Source of the DNA: Rusavskia elegans
Lineage: Eukaryota > Ascomycota > Lecanoromycetes > Teloschistales > Teloschistaceae
DNA: 64,000 nucleotides
NCBI GenBank assembly: GCA_011316305.1
Contig: SAUG01000107.1
Coordinates: forward strand, 17,690-81,689
Direction: 5' to 3'
Shown here: positions 1-12,810 of the stretch, piece after piece
Numbering within the stretch: the stretch's first letter is position 1
How the letters are laid out: every line of letters starts with the position of its first letter
Notes under the pieces: model-generated
What the model was told of the DNA's origin: nothing
The model's input: only the letters and a program-made list of their open reading frames with translations
The model's database searches: none
Program-made: the position numbers and the translations under genes

Positions 1-950
1 AGATAATAAATTCAATATAGTAAATTATTAAAATATAATATTTCTATAGATTAAAAAACGTTATATTCGAATCTAGCTATAGCTATAGATATAGTTTAAA
101 TTATTAAATAATAAAGGAAATCTTGTATAGATTATTATAACTAGATCCGAATTGCTATAAAAGTAAAATTATATTATTACAAGGTATTTTTATTATAAAA
201 ATAATTAAAAAGAAAATATTTAAATGTGTTTAATAATTATCTTAATAACTAGTAAAAGAAGTTATCTAGAAGAAATAAAGAGCGATATATATAGTAAAAA
301 TAGTCGATAGTACCAATAGATAGCCGTCCGCTAAAAGTTCCCGTTATAAAGGTCGGCTATAGCGGCTATAGACGGCTATAGACGGCTATAGATAATTAGT
401 TTCGTTTAACTAGCTAATTTTCCAAAATATTTCTATAGAATCGTAGACGTAATATATTAAACCTCTGCAATATATCGCTTGCATTTTTGCTGATATTAAT
501 CCGCTTTTAATATTATCGGCAAATTTAATTGGAATTACTAGCGCGCGATATTAAAATCCTGCGTATAAAATCCGAAGATTATAATATTACTTTTAATACG
601 GTATATCTACTGTTCGCTATATAGTTCGAAGTAGATAATAGTAAAAAGATAAAAATTATTAGCGAAATATTACGATATTCTATTTTTCTAATCGAAGATT
701 ATAGCTGCCGAATTTATATTAGAAGCTGTTAGAAAAAACGTTACTATAAATTATAAAACTCGTATATATCTAGAGTTTTAAAAGATCTAATTTAGATATA
801 TACGCGGGATTTATAATAATAGTAGATATCGAAAAGTTATATAGCGTTAAAGAGTTATAAGATTTATATATAAGTTTAGGAAAGCTCGCGTAAAACTCTG
901 ATTGATCAGGTTTATATAATCTGGTATAATCAGTTGTTTAACGGAAAAAA
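1..950. repeat. AT-rich, RIP-like relic block
   Basis: The block is very rich in A and T, with abundant TA, ATA and TATAG steps and no open frame of useful length. This is the usual look of repetitive DNA mutated by repeat-induced point mutation (C to T at CpA). Base composition changes sharply to normal genic DNA at about 930-960. No transposase or reverse transcriptase motif can be recognised, so the original element is unknown. Confidence 0.6.
353..392. repeat. short tandem repeat, about 10-bp unit
   Basis: About four consecutive copies of a decamer close to CGGCTATAGA lie inside the AT-rich block. They are the only GC-containing periodic stretch in it. Confidence 0.6.
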
Positions 951-1285
951 GTAGAGAAAGCCGCAGCCCGCCCGACGATAGGTAGATGAAATTTTTTGGC
1001 ATATGCGGCATCTGCTGCGCCTGCACCTAAAAGGGTTTTGCTGATGTTATTATACCAGTTGCTCTGCCATTCGTTTAAATCCGGCGAACTGCAGCTCGAG
1101 TCGTACAACGCTTGATCTTTTTTGGTCAGTCCCAATGCAGATCAGACCATCTACAAAGATCGTATGTCAGCCTCGTTGTTAAGACGGTCCGCTCGGGTAA
1201 GACTACGTTTTTCAACTTCACGGCATTTCCTTGCAACCGGCATTTTTGTCTTCATTGGATTCTGCGAGAAGGCTGTCAATTGACA
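951..1285. other. leader region of the HET gene
   Basis: This is the transition from AT-rich relic to genic DNA. A 65-codon minus-strand frame (938-1135) has protein-like composition, but I do not recognise it and it has no partner exon. I see no other gene. The HET promoter must lie here. Confidence 0.4.
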
Positions 1286-3320
1286 ATGGAGTATAGGCCT
1301 CTGGACCGAGAAAATGATGAGATAAGACTTCTGAGTATCCTCCAAAGTACTCACGATGGACAGCGACCAGGATTTTTGCGAGATGAAGAGGCAAGCGATC
1401 CGCAAGACCTGATCGAATGCCAGCTTCATCACTATACTTTTCAAGGGCCGCAGCCAGCGGAGACGTCAAATGAACTACTTTACCATATTGAGCAGCCTGC
1501 GCTCGATTGGAATTGCGAGTACGATTCGTCAAGCTTCGAACGTCCAACCACGTGGCGCTACTTGTGGGGCGACTACGTAGCCCTGTCCTACGCATGGGCT
1601 GACCCCAGCGAAACAGGATATATCCTTCTCAATGGCAATCGGATGAAAGTAGGAAGAAATCTGGAGTCAGCTCTTCGTGTTCTACGCGATAAACAGCCCA
1701 TGAGGACTGGATGCAAAGTATGGATCGACGCGCTGTCGATAAATCAGCAGGATGTCGGTGAACGTGAACAGGAAGTGAAACGTATGTATCGCATTTACAA
1801 AGGCGCGTGTGCTGTGATAGTCTGGCTTGGATCGGAACCCGAAGAGAGCAATAAAGCGATGGAATTAATCCGTGTCTTGTCGCAGGCATGTGAAAGTGGT
1901 AAAGACCGGGTGCTAGGAGATTCATTGCGCGAGCATCCGGACCTTCTGGGTAAAGGCTCGTGGCGAGCTTTGAGTCAACTTTTGAGTAGGCCTTACTGGA
2001 ATCGTTTGTGGATTCTACAGGAAGTTGCACTTGGAAAACATCAAACTGCCATTCTGTGCGGGCACGCGGCCGTTACTTGGCAACAACTGTTTAGTGCAGT
2101 ATACACGTTCGGTACTTATAACATTGATGTGATGTTCTCTTTAGTCGAGCGCGAGACCAAGGAGGCGGGCATCACGACTTCTGGTCTGAATCGAAACAGG
2201 ATCATACATCTCAACGACGAGCAATATGTTCAGAATGGAGGGGCTGAACCGCAAGTCATGTGTATGCTGGACCTAGGTCGCAAGTCTCTCTCAACCGATT
2301 CAAGAGACAAAGTCCATGGTTTACTAGGTATGATGAAGGAGTCCGTTGTTTCCCGGATCAAAGTTGACTACAATGCCGATCTGGCCGAAGTCTTCACGGA
2401 ATTTGCGAGAGCATTTATATCTGCTGGTAGGTAAACCTTGATCTACTTTCTAGAAACATCCCAAGGATTGACAGTACGAAGATAACAGCCTCGAAATTCT
2501 CGAACAATGTACTTGGCACGAGAGACATATGCCTTCGTGGGTACCGGACTGGACGGATATGGATCACTATCGCCTTTACAGCGGTCGATCCAACTATTAC
2601 GCCACAAAATCCCTGGCCGCCCACTACCGGTTTTCAGTCAATCAATACCAAGCTATGTCGCTTTATGCAAGAGCCGTGAGGATTGATAGAATTGATGGGC
2701 TTGGTCGGAGCTATTACGAGCAACAACCTAGCAGTACAAAGCCAACAGATGGAATCACTCAATCAACGGGAGTCCTCAACGGTTACTCTTCGGACGTAGG
2801 CCTTCGAGAAGCTGTCTGGCGTACGTTCGTAGGCAATCGCACGCCGACAGGTAAACCTGTTTCTCAAGATTATCACCTCCTGCTTAGCTGCGTTCCGGAA
2901 GCGGGGGAAAAAGCAGAAAGGAGCTGGAGAGGTCTGAAAGCTTTCAGCCGCCTCGTCAACCAAAATTCTGATTTCTGCGTCGCTGGGAAAAGGCTTCGTT
3001 CTTTCTTTCCAAGCGATCGTACTGTCGTCGACAATCCCAGAGCCGCACGAGACCCTATGGAACAGATGTTTCGGTATCTAAGGACGCGACGGTTGATAAC
3101 TACAGCGACTGGGTTGCTTGGTATTGCGCCTCATAAGTCGCAGCGAGGGGATTGCATTTTCATAATTCTAGGTTGCAATGTCCCACTCGTATTGCGACCG
3201 TTGGGTGGGCAGTATTACAAGGTGGTCGGCGGCTGTTATTTGCACGGATTCATGGAAGGGGAAGCAGTGAATGCTTTATCTTTCGGTGTACTCCACACTG
3301 AAGAGATCATACTGATCTAG
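1286..3320 (+). CDS. HET-domain (heterokaryon incompatibility) protein
   Basis: Two exons, 1286-2430 and 2489-3320, give 658 aa. The 58-nt intron has a GTAAAC donor, a TTGAC branch site and an AACAG acceptor. The frame is open further upstream, but the start at 1286 gives the usual HET opening (MEYRPL..., then EIRLL). The core is present: VALSYAW, then WIDALSINQQD, then the YWNRLWILQE segment. Exon 2 opens into LEIL and SWVPDW, the standard middle part of these proteins. HET proteins trigger cell death after fusion of incompatible strains; the domain is TIR-like. This gene appears intact. Its partner or allelic trigger cannot be inferred from the neighbours. Confidence 0.9.
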
Positions 3321-3444
3321 TCTCCCCTACTCACTTTGTTTTACCATTTGAGTAGATGCCGTTTTGTCTCACCTCTCCAATTAAGACACTGTATTGAGAG
3401 GTCGGCGTGATTAGCGCTTTTTTTAGTAACGCGACACGCTGGTA

Positions 3445-3974
3445 TACAACAGAGTTTTCGGAAAGTTAATTGCAAGCCCAGCCGTTTTGGTGGGGCCCCT
3501 ACCAAAAATCGATTTAAATCTATAGTATTTTACTCAAATAAATACGATCGTAATAAATCGAAATTTATAGATAAAGAGGTTTTACTAGATTTTATTAGGT
3601 CTACTAGCTTTTAACTTTTTTAGAGTCGATTTAGTTAGTATTTTAAGGGGTTTAAAATAAGGTATTCGAGATCTTAGAAGTAAAAGGAGGTTATCTACCC
3701 GTTATCTACCCGTTTACCCGCTAAATCCTAGACTCGCGTTAAATCCTTCCCTCTATACCGCGATCTTTCTATTTAATAGACCTCTAATTATCTAGTTCTT
3801 TTTAAAAGGATATAGATATTTAATAGAAGATATTTTATTAAAATTAATAAAGATTTCTACGTTCGTAGCGTTAAGTAATTAACGTGTACTCTAAGCTTAC
3901 TCTAGGCGCTAAATACGCCTAAAACTGCCGCAAACGGCTAGGCTTGCAATTAACTTTCCGAAAACTCTGTTGTA
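3445..3974. mobile_element. MITE-like element with long terminal inverted repeats, copy 1
   Basis: The left end (3447 onward, CAACAGAGTTTTCGGAAAG...) and the reverse complement of the right end (to 3972) match over about 40 bp with very few differences. TA dinucleotides flank both sides (3445-3446 and 3973-3974). The interior is AT-rich with no coding frame, so the element is non-autonomous and probably RIP-mutated. TA target duplication is known for Tc1/mariner/pogo (Fot1-like) elements; assignment to that group is inference. A diverged second copy lies at 33100-33616. Confidence 0.85.
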
Positions 3975-4196
3975 AAGTTTCAAATCCGCACATGGGGGGG
4001 CTGTCTGGGGAGGGAGACCCGAAATCTAGAGAGACATATTTCAAGTTCGAAACAGCAAATCAGGCGTAAATTAAAACTTCTCGAGTATCGAACTGTTGTT
4101 GGATAAAGATACTTCAATCGAATACCACCGTTGACTATGAAAGTGACATAACCTTCGGGCTCACTGCGCCACATGTCAAAATCAGTGTTTCTTTTC

Positions 4197-7100
4197 TTAC
4201 GATATCCACTTTACATGCTCTAGTCCGCTTCTTTCTGCAACCACTCTTCCCAACGTAGCAAGCGTGCTCGCTCCCTGTATCTCGAAAACGGCAACCTCGG
4301 CCCTCAACTCCTTTTTGATCCAGTTCCTCAGTTCGACTGCTAACAACGAATCGATACCATAGCTTTGGATGCGCCGATTGATATCGACCTGCTCAATGGA
4401 GGGCGGAATATTTGGTACGGTCTTCGCCATCTTCCTGACCACAGCTTTGATTACCACCGTCGCAGCTTCGGGAAAGGAAGTGGCATCTGAGAATAAGATA
4501 CGGAAGTAGCGATCGTCGTTTTCGGCTCCAGTATCGTCTGAACCAGCAGAATGGCTTTGATACACCAGGTGACGGAACAACGGATGTCGGGCTAAGTTGA
4601 TACCATGGAGTCCGCCGTCCGTAGCGCTACGAACGCCGACACCTATAGCCATTTGACTCTCAGTTGCCGTTGGAATCCGCGACTCAGTATCGCAGTAGTA
4701 ATCCAGAATGCCAAAGTATCTAGTTCTGGCAATTGGTTGCAGCGTCCCGTAAGTCAGAACTCGTTGGAGCGATTCCGGGTTCTCGGCCAGAATCCCATCG
4801 TCGATCATGGCGCCCAAGTTCAACGAGACGGTTTTGTCGCCACAGGCTGCCATGCGCCAACGCGCAAAGGCATCTTCATAGGTATTACCAGCATTATAAT
4901 TTGCTTGGCCACGTAACCCTACGAGGCCGGACGCGGAGCTTAAAAGGATGAAGAAATCCATACCGCTGGGGAGTATCGTGTGCAGGTTGAAGGACCCGAT
5001 TGTCTTGCAGGTGACGCCGGCCTGCCAATCGCCAAAGGTCATGTCTTGGAATAGAACATCCTGTTTGCGCTTGTCAGCAGTGTGCTTGAATACATTTCAA
5101 CATTACCAGGTTCGACGCACCCTTGCAACCATTGATGCTTGTATACAGCCCTTGACTGGCGGCATAGCATGAGTGATGCTTCCAAGGACTCGGTACATCA
5201 CTTCGATGTTGGTAATATCACAAGCAGGCGCTTCTACACGAACGCCCTTACTCGTTAGCTCCTCAATAAGTACCTTGTCTTTGCCACCCTTTACGCCAGA
5301 GCGAGAGAGCAGGATCAGATTCCGAGCATTGCGGGCCACCATCCATCGAGCTGTGCTACGGCCCAAGCCTCCGAGTCCTCCTGCAATCACATAAGTAGCA
5401 TTAGGATCAAGGTTCATTCCCGTGGTACTGTGAAGGGTCGTCTGGCCGAGTGTTTGAGTCAGCACGATGATTATCAAGAAGAAAAGAGTGGAACCGTGGA
5501 TATCCTACCGGTATCTGAGCATCCTGTGAGACTGCCAGCACGAACTTTCCTGCATGTCGACCACTGGACATAAGGCGAAAGACTTCTCGACAATCGGAAA
5601 TGCTGTAAACATGCAGAGGCCGCTGGATATGAAGCTGCTTCTTTGCAAACATGTCCATCAGCATCTTGAGATCTTCGTTCGCTTCCAATGGCCGTTCCTT
5701 GGCAAATGTAGCCATATCGAAACCTATGAAAGCGGCGTTCTTGGCAAATGCAGACATTGGTAGATTGGAGTTGGCAGCGATGTCCTTCTTACCGATCTCG
5801 ACGAAGCGGCCATAGGACGCAATACATTCCCACGAAGCCACCATAGCTTCACCAGCTAAAGAGTTGATCACAACGTCGACACCTCGGCCTTTGGTTACAC
5901 GCTTGACGCCGTCCGCAAAGCTCAAATTGCGACTGTCGAATACATGCTCTTCCGAAATGCCGTATTCAGCTATAAGCAGCTGTTTCTTGTCCGATGAGCC
6001 AACAGTGACAAGCACCGTGGCATTGAACATCCGAGCGATCTGAATGCAGGCCTGCCCCGTTCCGCCCGCACCAGCGTGGATTAGAATGGTCTCTCCAGCT
6101 CGCAACCTCGCCACACGGCAAATGACCACCCAAGCGGTGCTGAACTGGGCTGGTATGGCTGCGGCTTCGGTAAAAGGCATGCCTTTAGGGATCTTGACTG
6201 TTGCCGAGCTCAACCCCCTTGCAAACGTTTTGAAGCACCCCTGAGTAGCCATCACTACATGGTCCCCCAGCGTCAGAGCTGTTCCTGGGTCAACTCGAGT
6301 CACTGTGCCGGCGCATTCTAAGCCAAGGTTGGAGCTTGAAATTTGGGCAAGAGCAACTAGAGTGTCTTTGAAGTTCATCCCTATTGCCTCGGTCCGAATC
6401 TCGACTTCGCCCTCAACAAGTGGTTTGGGGAACTCTTTGTCTTCGACAAAATGCAGTGTGTCCAAAAGTCCGGGCGAGCCGACAGTAAGCATGACTGGTG
6501 GTGCAGTCTGTACTGTTCTGAGGCTCGAACGCTGCGGCAGTGATCTAGCGTGCAGCTCCCAGCCAAGTTCATTGCGGTGGACAAGTCGTGGGATGTAAAG
6601 CACTCCGTCAATTTCAAAGTATTCGGGTTCATCTTTACCGGCGTCGGGATCCGGACTGAAGTGATTTTTGTCCAGTACTCTCGTGAGTAGCTGTAGCTGT
6701 CGGTCCGTGATATGCCTTTGAGATTCGAGGAACACGGTCGTAAATCTGTAGTCATCGCGCTCATTACGCAAGACACGAGCCAAACCATCTACAATCGCAA
6801 GCTCGGGCTTTCGTGGCTGTCCTGGCTCCGAGGTGCCGACCCAGACTATGTCGGAGGCAGACACAAGAAGGGATTGAAGCAAGGGGTAAGTGGTTTCGGA
6901 CATGTGGTACAGGAATGGCTGACCGAACTCAAGCAGGACAACAAATACAATATCATCCTTAACCTGCGTACCGGCAGCTTGGTCAAGACTGAGGACATCG
7001 ATGCGACGATCCGCATATCTCTCCAGAAAGCCTTCAGCGATTCGTTTCGCAAGTCGGATTTGAGGATCGGAGGCACGATTGATGATAAGTACAACCTCTT

Positions 7101-10100
7101 TTTCTTGCCAATGCTGTGTAAGATTGATTGACATACTGTTTCTCCGCAGCACCGTGAGGCTTTCGGAACTCCAAAAAGTATCGAATGGTAATTCGGAGCC
7201 AGAGCCGGAGCTTAAACCTTTCTTGCCAGCCCAACTCTCTCGCCACTTGGCCCACTTGTTTGCGCTTTCGCCTTGCCAGCCAAATAGGAGCCAAGAATCG
7301 AACTTAACAAGCTTTGACATGTGCTCTAGCACGACTTCGACGTCTGCATCCTGGCAACACAAGTCTGGCGCGACTATAATATCATACGCTTCAGCTTCGA
7401 ATCCTTGCTCCACAGGATCACTTTTGATATCTAGAAGACCAAACGTTACGTGCGAGTAGCGTGCGAGCAGGGCACGCATAGACTCGAGGTTGGAGCTGGA
7501 TGTGCTAGTGTAGTGGTAAGAGAGGAGTCCTATATCCAACCGCTTCGTGAGGCCATCGAATGATGGGTTTCGTGTATTTTCCGTGCTACCAGCACCAATC
7601 TCCAGCACTCTTATCCCGGGAATCTTGTAAGCCAGCACATCTAAGTAGTCCTCGAAGCTGGACTCCGCATCTCTGAGGCCAGCCAATCCCTGCCCAGCTT
7701 GGAAGATGTCCAGATCAGGCTTGTACTCGACATGGAAGCAATCCGGCCACACTTGGTCCACGTTATCCTCGTCATTCGTAGCGCTCCCGGCAATGACCGT
7801 AAGTTTCAACCCTTTGACCTGTGCTAAGACGCGAGTTTGAGCATTGTCCATACACGTGTAATCGAATTCCGCGCCACGTAGATTTTGAGCAGTCATTCGG
7901 GCACAAGCTTTGATACTAGAGGCCCCGGGATAACTTAGCCCATCCCGGCTGATTTTCAGATACCCGAGCGAGTTGGGTACCATTGTCTGGATACTCCTGT
8001 GACCACCTTCGGTCAGAACACCGACCGACATCTGGAGAATTGCATCCAGGGTGGTGGGGTGTACAATATGTGATTGCGGGTACTCTGACTCGGGCCACTG
8101 AAATATTTGGATGTCTCCTTTTGCTTGCTGGTTCTTGCTCAAGGCTGCATTGTAGATTCGCTTGAATGAGGGACCTATCTGGTATCCGCTTTGGGAGAGG
8201 TTCTGGTAGAAAAGATCTCTATCCATTGGCTCTTGACAATACCTGGTCATGTTGGCCTGAGTCTTACGACACGCTTCTAGCTCCTCCGAGGCCTCCCTAC
8301 CTCTATCAACCTCCCCCTGACTCATGCCGTACTGTACACGCACAAAGCCTCGGCAGGATTCATGCCACTGATGCGTATCGTAGGCGCACAGCCTGAATTC
8401 GGACCACTGACTGACAGGGTACGACAACCTTTTCGAAAGACGTAAGGAAAATTGGGTTTCAAGGCCTGCGGCATCCTCCGGAATATTCAGTGGCTCCAAG
8501 AATTGAACATCCTTCAATTCAATTCCCTGAACCTTTTGAGACTGGTCGGCCATCTGGTAAGCTGCTTCAATTGCCATTACGAGTATACCGGCCCCTGGGT
8601 AGATTCTGGCGCCATTGATTACATGATCTTCCATCCATGGCATTTCACCAACTCGGAGACGGTTGCGCCATCTTGGCTCTAAGGGATTCCAATCCGGGAC
8701 AGGTTTACCTAAGAGATCTAATTTACCCTTTGACTGGGTTCGGAAGTTGTTGCTGAGCCGGGTTTCGTACCAATAAGATTTGGAATGGTCGAACTGGTAT
8801 TCTGGTAGATTAGGCAACACCATCAAATCCTGGAGGCGAGTGTCCTTTGGCAGACAGACCTTCACCAGGTCAATCGGGTATCCAAGGCATTTCAACTCGC
8901 CTACTGCTTCCATCGTCGACTTTAAAGCGGACGATCCTCGTCTTAGGATAGATATATAGCCAATACTGCCCGATCGACGCTTGTCGGTAAGTATATCCCG
9001 GACTGGTCCTTGCAGCGCAGCATGAGGTCCGACCTCCACTAGCTGATGGAGGTTCAATCTATCTCTGTGGCTCAAATCCAGCTTTTTCCGATCTTTGGTT
9101 GATCCTTCATTTATCAAGTGGCCCAACGCTTCAGAGAACTTCACAGGAGATACCATATTCGCCACCCAGTACTCAGGTGACTGCAGGTCGGCTGCTTTCA
9201 CCCTGTTTCCGGTCACAGTTGATACCATGGTTTTGCCGCTTGAGATGGTGGCGCCTTTCTCAATGTCCTGGATCATGAGAAGATAATCCTCCCTGACTTG
9301 TTGCATTTGTGGTGAGTGATAAGCGACATCTACCTTGAGCTTCCGAGCGAAGGTTCCCCTTTCGTCCATCATAACACGCAGGGCATTGATTTGTACAACA
9401 GAACCTGACAGAGTAACGTTTCTCGCACTGTTGATACATGCAACTGTCAGATTGCAAACGCCGAATCGGGTGGCAACAGCATCAATGTGAGGCTGCACGT
9501 CCGCGTGCGACAGGCCAACCGCAACCATACCCCCCCGCGTTGACAAGTCTTTCGCAAGACGAGCGGACACGACTCCTCGGAAATAGGCAACCTTCATCGC
9601 GGCTTTCGCCGAGATTGAGCCATGGCTGTAGGCAGCCGCGATCTCTCCAGAAGAATGTCCAACGACGACGGTAGGCTGAATTCCAAAGTCATCCAGCAAG
9701 TCGATCAAAGCGAGCTGTACCGCGGTACATATTGGCTGGCTGTAATCTGGGTAGTGCAAGTTTGTTTGTTCGGCCTGTTTGCACAATTCCTTTTCCAAAC
9801 GCCAAGGGCAGCCATACTCCTGGAGATACAGCTCAGCGTTTCGCAAGCTCTTTGCAAAGACCGGGAACACGACAAGCTCGCGGCCCATACTGGGCCACTG
9901 AGCGCCTTGCCCGGTGAAAACAAAGCCTAGAGCAGGTTTTGAGGTAGCAATTTGTGCTGGCGACACAACGGCGTCAAGCCTTTGTAAATCTTTCATGGAC
10001 TCTATGACCGCGAACGATCTTTGAGCTAAAGCGGTGCGCCTACCATCGAGCGTATAGACAAGATGATTGAGGTAGTCCTCAAATCGCCCTCCCGAAATCG

Positions 10101-11941
10101 TAACCCCTGTGAAGTATGATTTGTACGCCGAAATCTGTCGTTTCATGCCTAACTCGTCCCGTGATGAAAAGAGTAGTATTCTGGGTATCTGTACCAGCTG
10201 TTCTTTGCTATGCGTGTTGAAAGTTGCTGGTGAAACGCTTGGCTTCGAGGCGACCAAGATCTCTGGCTTCCGAATTGTTGTGTGATTACCCATCAGTCGA
10301 CGCCCTTCGAGGTAATGTAAAGTGTCGTCTAATATCGCATGCTAAAGGGACTACTTAACAAAACAACAAGGAGGCAACTGGTAGCAGACTTACAGCATTC
10401 GTTCCCGCATAACCAAAAGAATTAACTGACGCTCGGCGGAGACCTTCACAAGGCCACTGAATCGCCCCCAAAGGGAACTGTATCGTCGGTAAGTCACGCC
10501 ACGTCAGAGCAGAGAACGTGCAAACATTACATTGATCTTCAAAAACTCGGCATCAATCTTTGGGTTCACTTGTTCGAAGTGAATGTTTGGTGGAATGACT
10601 CCTTTTTCAAGGACCAGGATCGTTTTGATAACCGAGGCGATCCCACTACAGCCTTCGAGGTGACCGAGGTTACTCTTGACCGCACCAATCCAAAGAGGGT
10701 CCTTTGTCGTTCGTGCCTTGGAAAAAGCAGAACCAATTGCATTTGCCTCTGCTGGGTCCCCAATGGGGGTCCCCGTGCCATGTGCCTCGAAGTATCTTGT
10801 CGGCAACATACTTAAGCCTGCGCTGGTATACGTTTCTTCGATCAGTGTTTTCTGTGATGCGAAGCTTGGCTGTGTGATGCCTGGAGTGTTGCCATCCTGG
10901 TTACAGCGCGTATTACGAATGACCGCTCTGATTGTATTCTGATCTCGCAAAGCGTCCGACAGACGTTTCAGTACGAGGATGCCGATGCCTTCTCCCCTAC
11001 CATATCCCGTACCTCGATGATCAAAACTGTAGCATTCGCCGTCTGCGGACAGCATGTTCATGTTCGACAGACTATACATGTAGTCTGGCGAGAAGATCAG
11101 ATTGCTACCGCCAACAATACTCTGTCAGAGATTAGGAGAGACATCAAATAGTTCCAGAAAGCTATGTTGCCCGAGCTTACCATGTTGACGTCGCCATTAC
11201 GAAGATCTTTACATCCCAAATCCAATGCTACAAGACTACTCGAGCATGCTGTATCGATATTCGCGCTATTCCCTTTGAAGTTGTAGAACCAGCTGATACG
11301 GTTGGCATTCAGACAAGGTTGTACCCCCAAAGCAGTGGTTGTACCACATTCTTCGGAGTCTTTGAAGCTGAGAAGCTGCCAGTCATTGGTGAAGGCGCCA
11401 GTGTACACGGAAGTCTTTGAGCCTGTGCTTTGGCTAGACGGTATGCCAGCTATTGATTTTTCCCAAATTAGTTCTTTTCGGTCATATGGTGGCTTGCGGC
11501 TCTTACCATTTTCGAGAGCCTTGTACGTGTATTCCAAAAGCTTGCGCTGCTGAGGATCCATAAGCATCGCGTCTGTCGAAGAGACGGAGAAGAAAGGTGC
11601 ATCAAAGGCAGCAATGTCTTGCTGCAGAAAATGCGCTTTTCTTATTGGTACCTGCACGAGGTCGAATTGGTGTCTCGATTGGGTCGAGGAATTCTCACAT
11701 TACTTACCTGTCCTTTCCTGTTTTGGTCTGGATGATACATGCCAGAAATGTCCATTCGGCTTTTGGGGAATTCGGTAGTGGTACCACGCCCAGTCATGAG
11801 AAGCTCCCAGAACGCGTCCGATGATGTAGCCTCTCCAGGAAACCCGAAGGAAAGACCTACAACCGCCACGGGCTCAACCAAGTTTCTGTCTACGAACCCC
11901 TGTTGGCCGTAATCCCTTCCTTCGGAGGTACCGTTTGCCAT
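4197..11941 (-). CDS. highly reducing polyketide synthase (KS-AT-DH-(degenerate MT)-ER-KR-ACP)
   Basis: Eight exons on the minus strand (11941-11708, 11651-11507, 11449-11181, 11121-10531, 10477-10394, 10341-5509, 5441-5121, 5060-4197) join in frame to 2446 aa. Each intron has GT-AG ends. The KS has DTACSSS with Cys near residue 195, EAHGTGT and NLGHLEG. The AT has GHSSGE (Ser near 671). The DH has HxxxGxxxxP and a downstream LDA. The ER carries HAGAGGTGQ. The KR has GGLGGLG plus the Ser/Tyr pair in LSSAS and QANYN. The ACP Ser is in YGIDSLL near the C-terminus. The methyltransferase region is short and its SAM motif reads EIGAGSTEN instead of ending in GG, so C-methylation is doubtful. There is no release domain; a hydrolase must act in trans. 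The expected product is a reduced polyketide acid. Confidence 0.93.
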
Positions 11942-12810
11942 TGGCAGCGCTTCGTTTATCCTAGAGCTAAGTCCGGTAAATGTACAGTGCTCGTAACGTG
12001 CCTCTCAGCTGAAAGACCGTTGCCAACTGGACGATGTAGCGCTCTTCTACCTCGGGACTAACCAATAGTATTCTCCGAGGGGCAAATAAGGGTGCAAGGC
12101 CAGTTTCTATATCTAGTAAGCTTGACGTCAGAGAGTGAGCCTGGAGACAGACGAAGCAGAGGCAGCAAACATTTCAGAGAGCATTGTTCATATAACTTGA
12201 ATGACAGGATATGTGGAAGAAGGATAACGCTATATGATAGGCGCGGGAAAGCGCCGAGGCACAAAGGATCAACGTGCCACATATGCGCACCTATTCGTCC
12301 CTATCCCACGTACAAGGACACCGAAGTGTGCATTGCGAGGATTTATGGTTCAAGGCAACACGAAGAGGATCCGGTGTAACATAGGGTATTGGAAAGACGG
12401 TCTTCCGACAACCAATCGCAAGCGTCCAGTCAGGAACCTGTCATACTGTACCTACACGTCATCACTTGTAAGGTTCCCAAGGCGATGGCATGCGAAGCCC
12501 AGATTTTCCAACCCGGAAGCATGGATACCCGTCTTGCCTGATTTCCTGTTTTGGGGCTGAAAAACACCTGCCAGTGTAACTGTGACCCTGTCAGTGGGTC
12601 AAGGCATACGCTGCAGCTAGAGCACTCAGCATGCGTTTGACGCAACAAATATGCCCAGTCAAATCCCGAGACCCGATTGTACCTTAGTGCCATGCACATC
12701 ATCGTGGAGACGCCGAGACGGTGAGCCCTCCTCATTTATTGAGCCATTTCCATCAGTACATCCTCTGCGTTGATCTTGATGGGTAACTGACCGGGTCAAC
12801 GAATTTCGTC
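11942..12810. promoter_or_regulatory. divergent promoter between PKS and FSH hydrolase
   Basis: This 869-bp region separates the 5' ends of two divergently transcribed genes, so both promoters must lie here. Co-regulation is plausible from the layout. I could not identify a specific transcription factor site. No coding exon is recognised. Confidence 0.5.

Noticed and set aside
353..392. CRISPR-like or centromeric repeat
   Set aside because: Short decamer tandem repeat without spacers, in AT-rich eukaryotic relic DNA.
1112..1285. Upstream extension of the HET frame to 1112
   Set aside because: The extra residues do not resemble HET N-termini, while the ATG at 1286 gives the typical opening.
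4197..11941. PKS appears as six separate frames, suggesting a pseudogene
   Set aside because: Every break is explained by a GT-AG intron of 52-67 nt that restores conserved domain sequence in phase.
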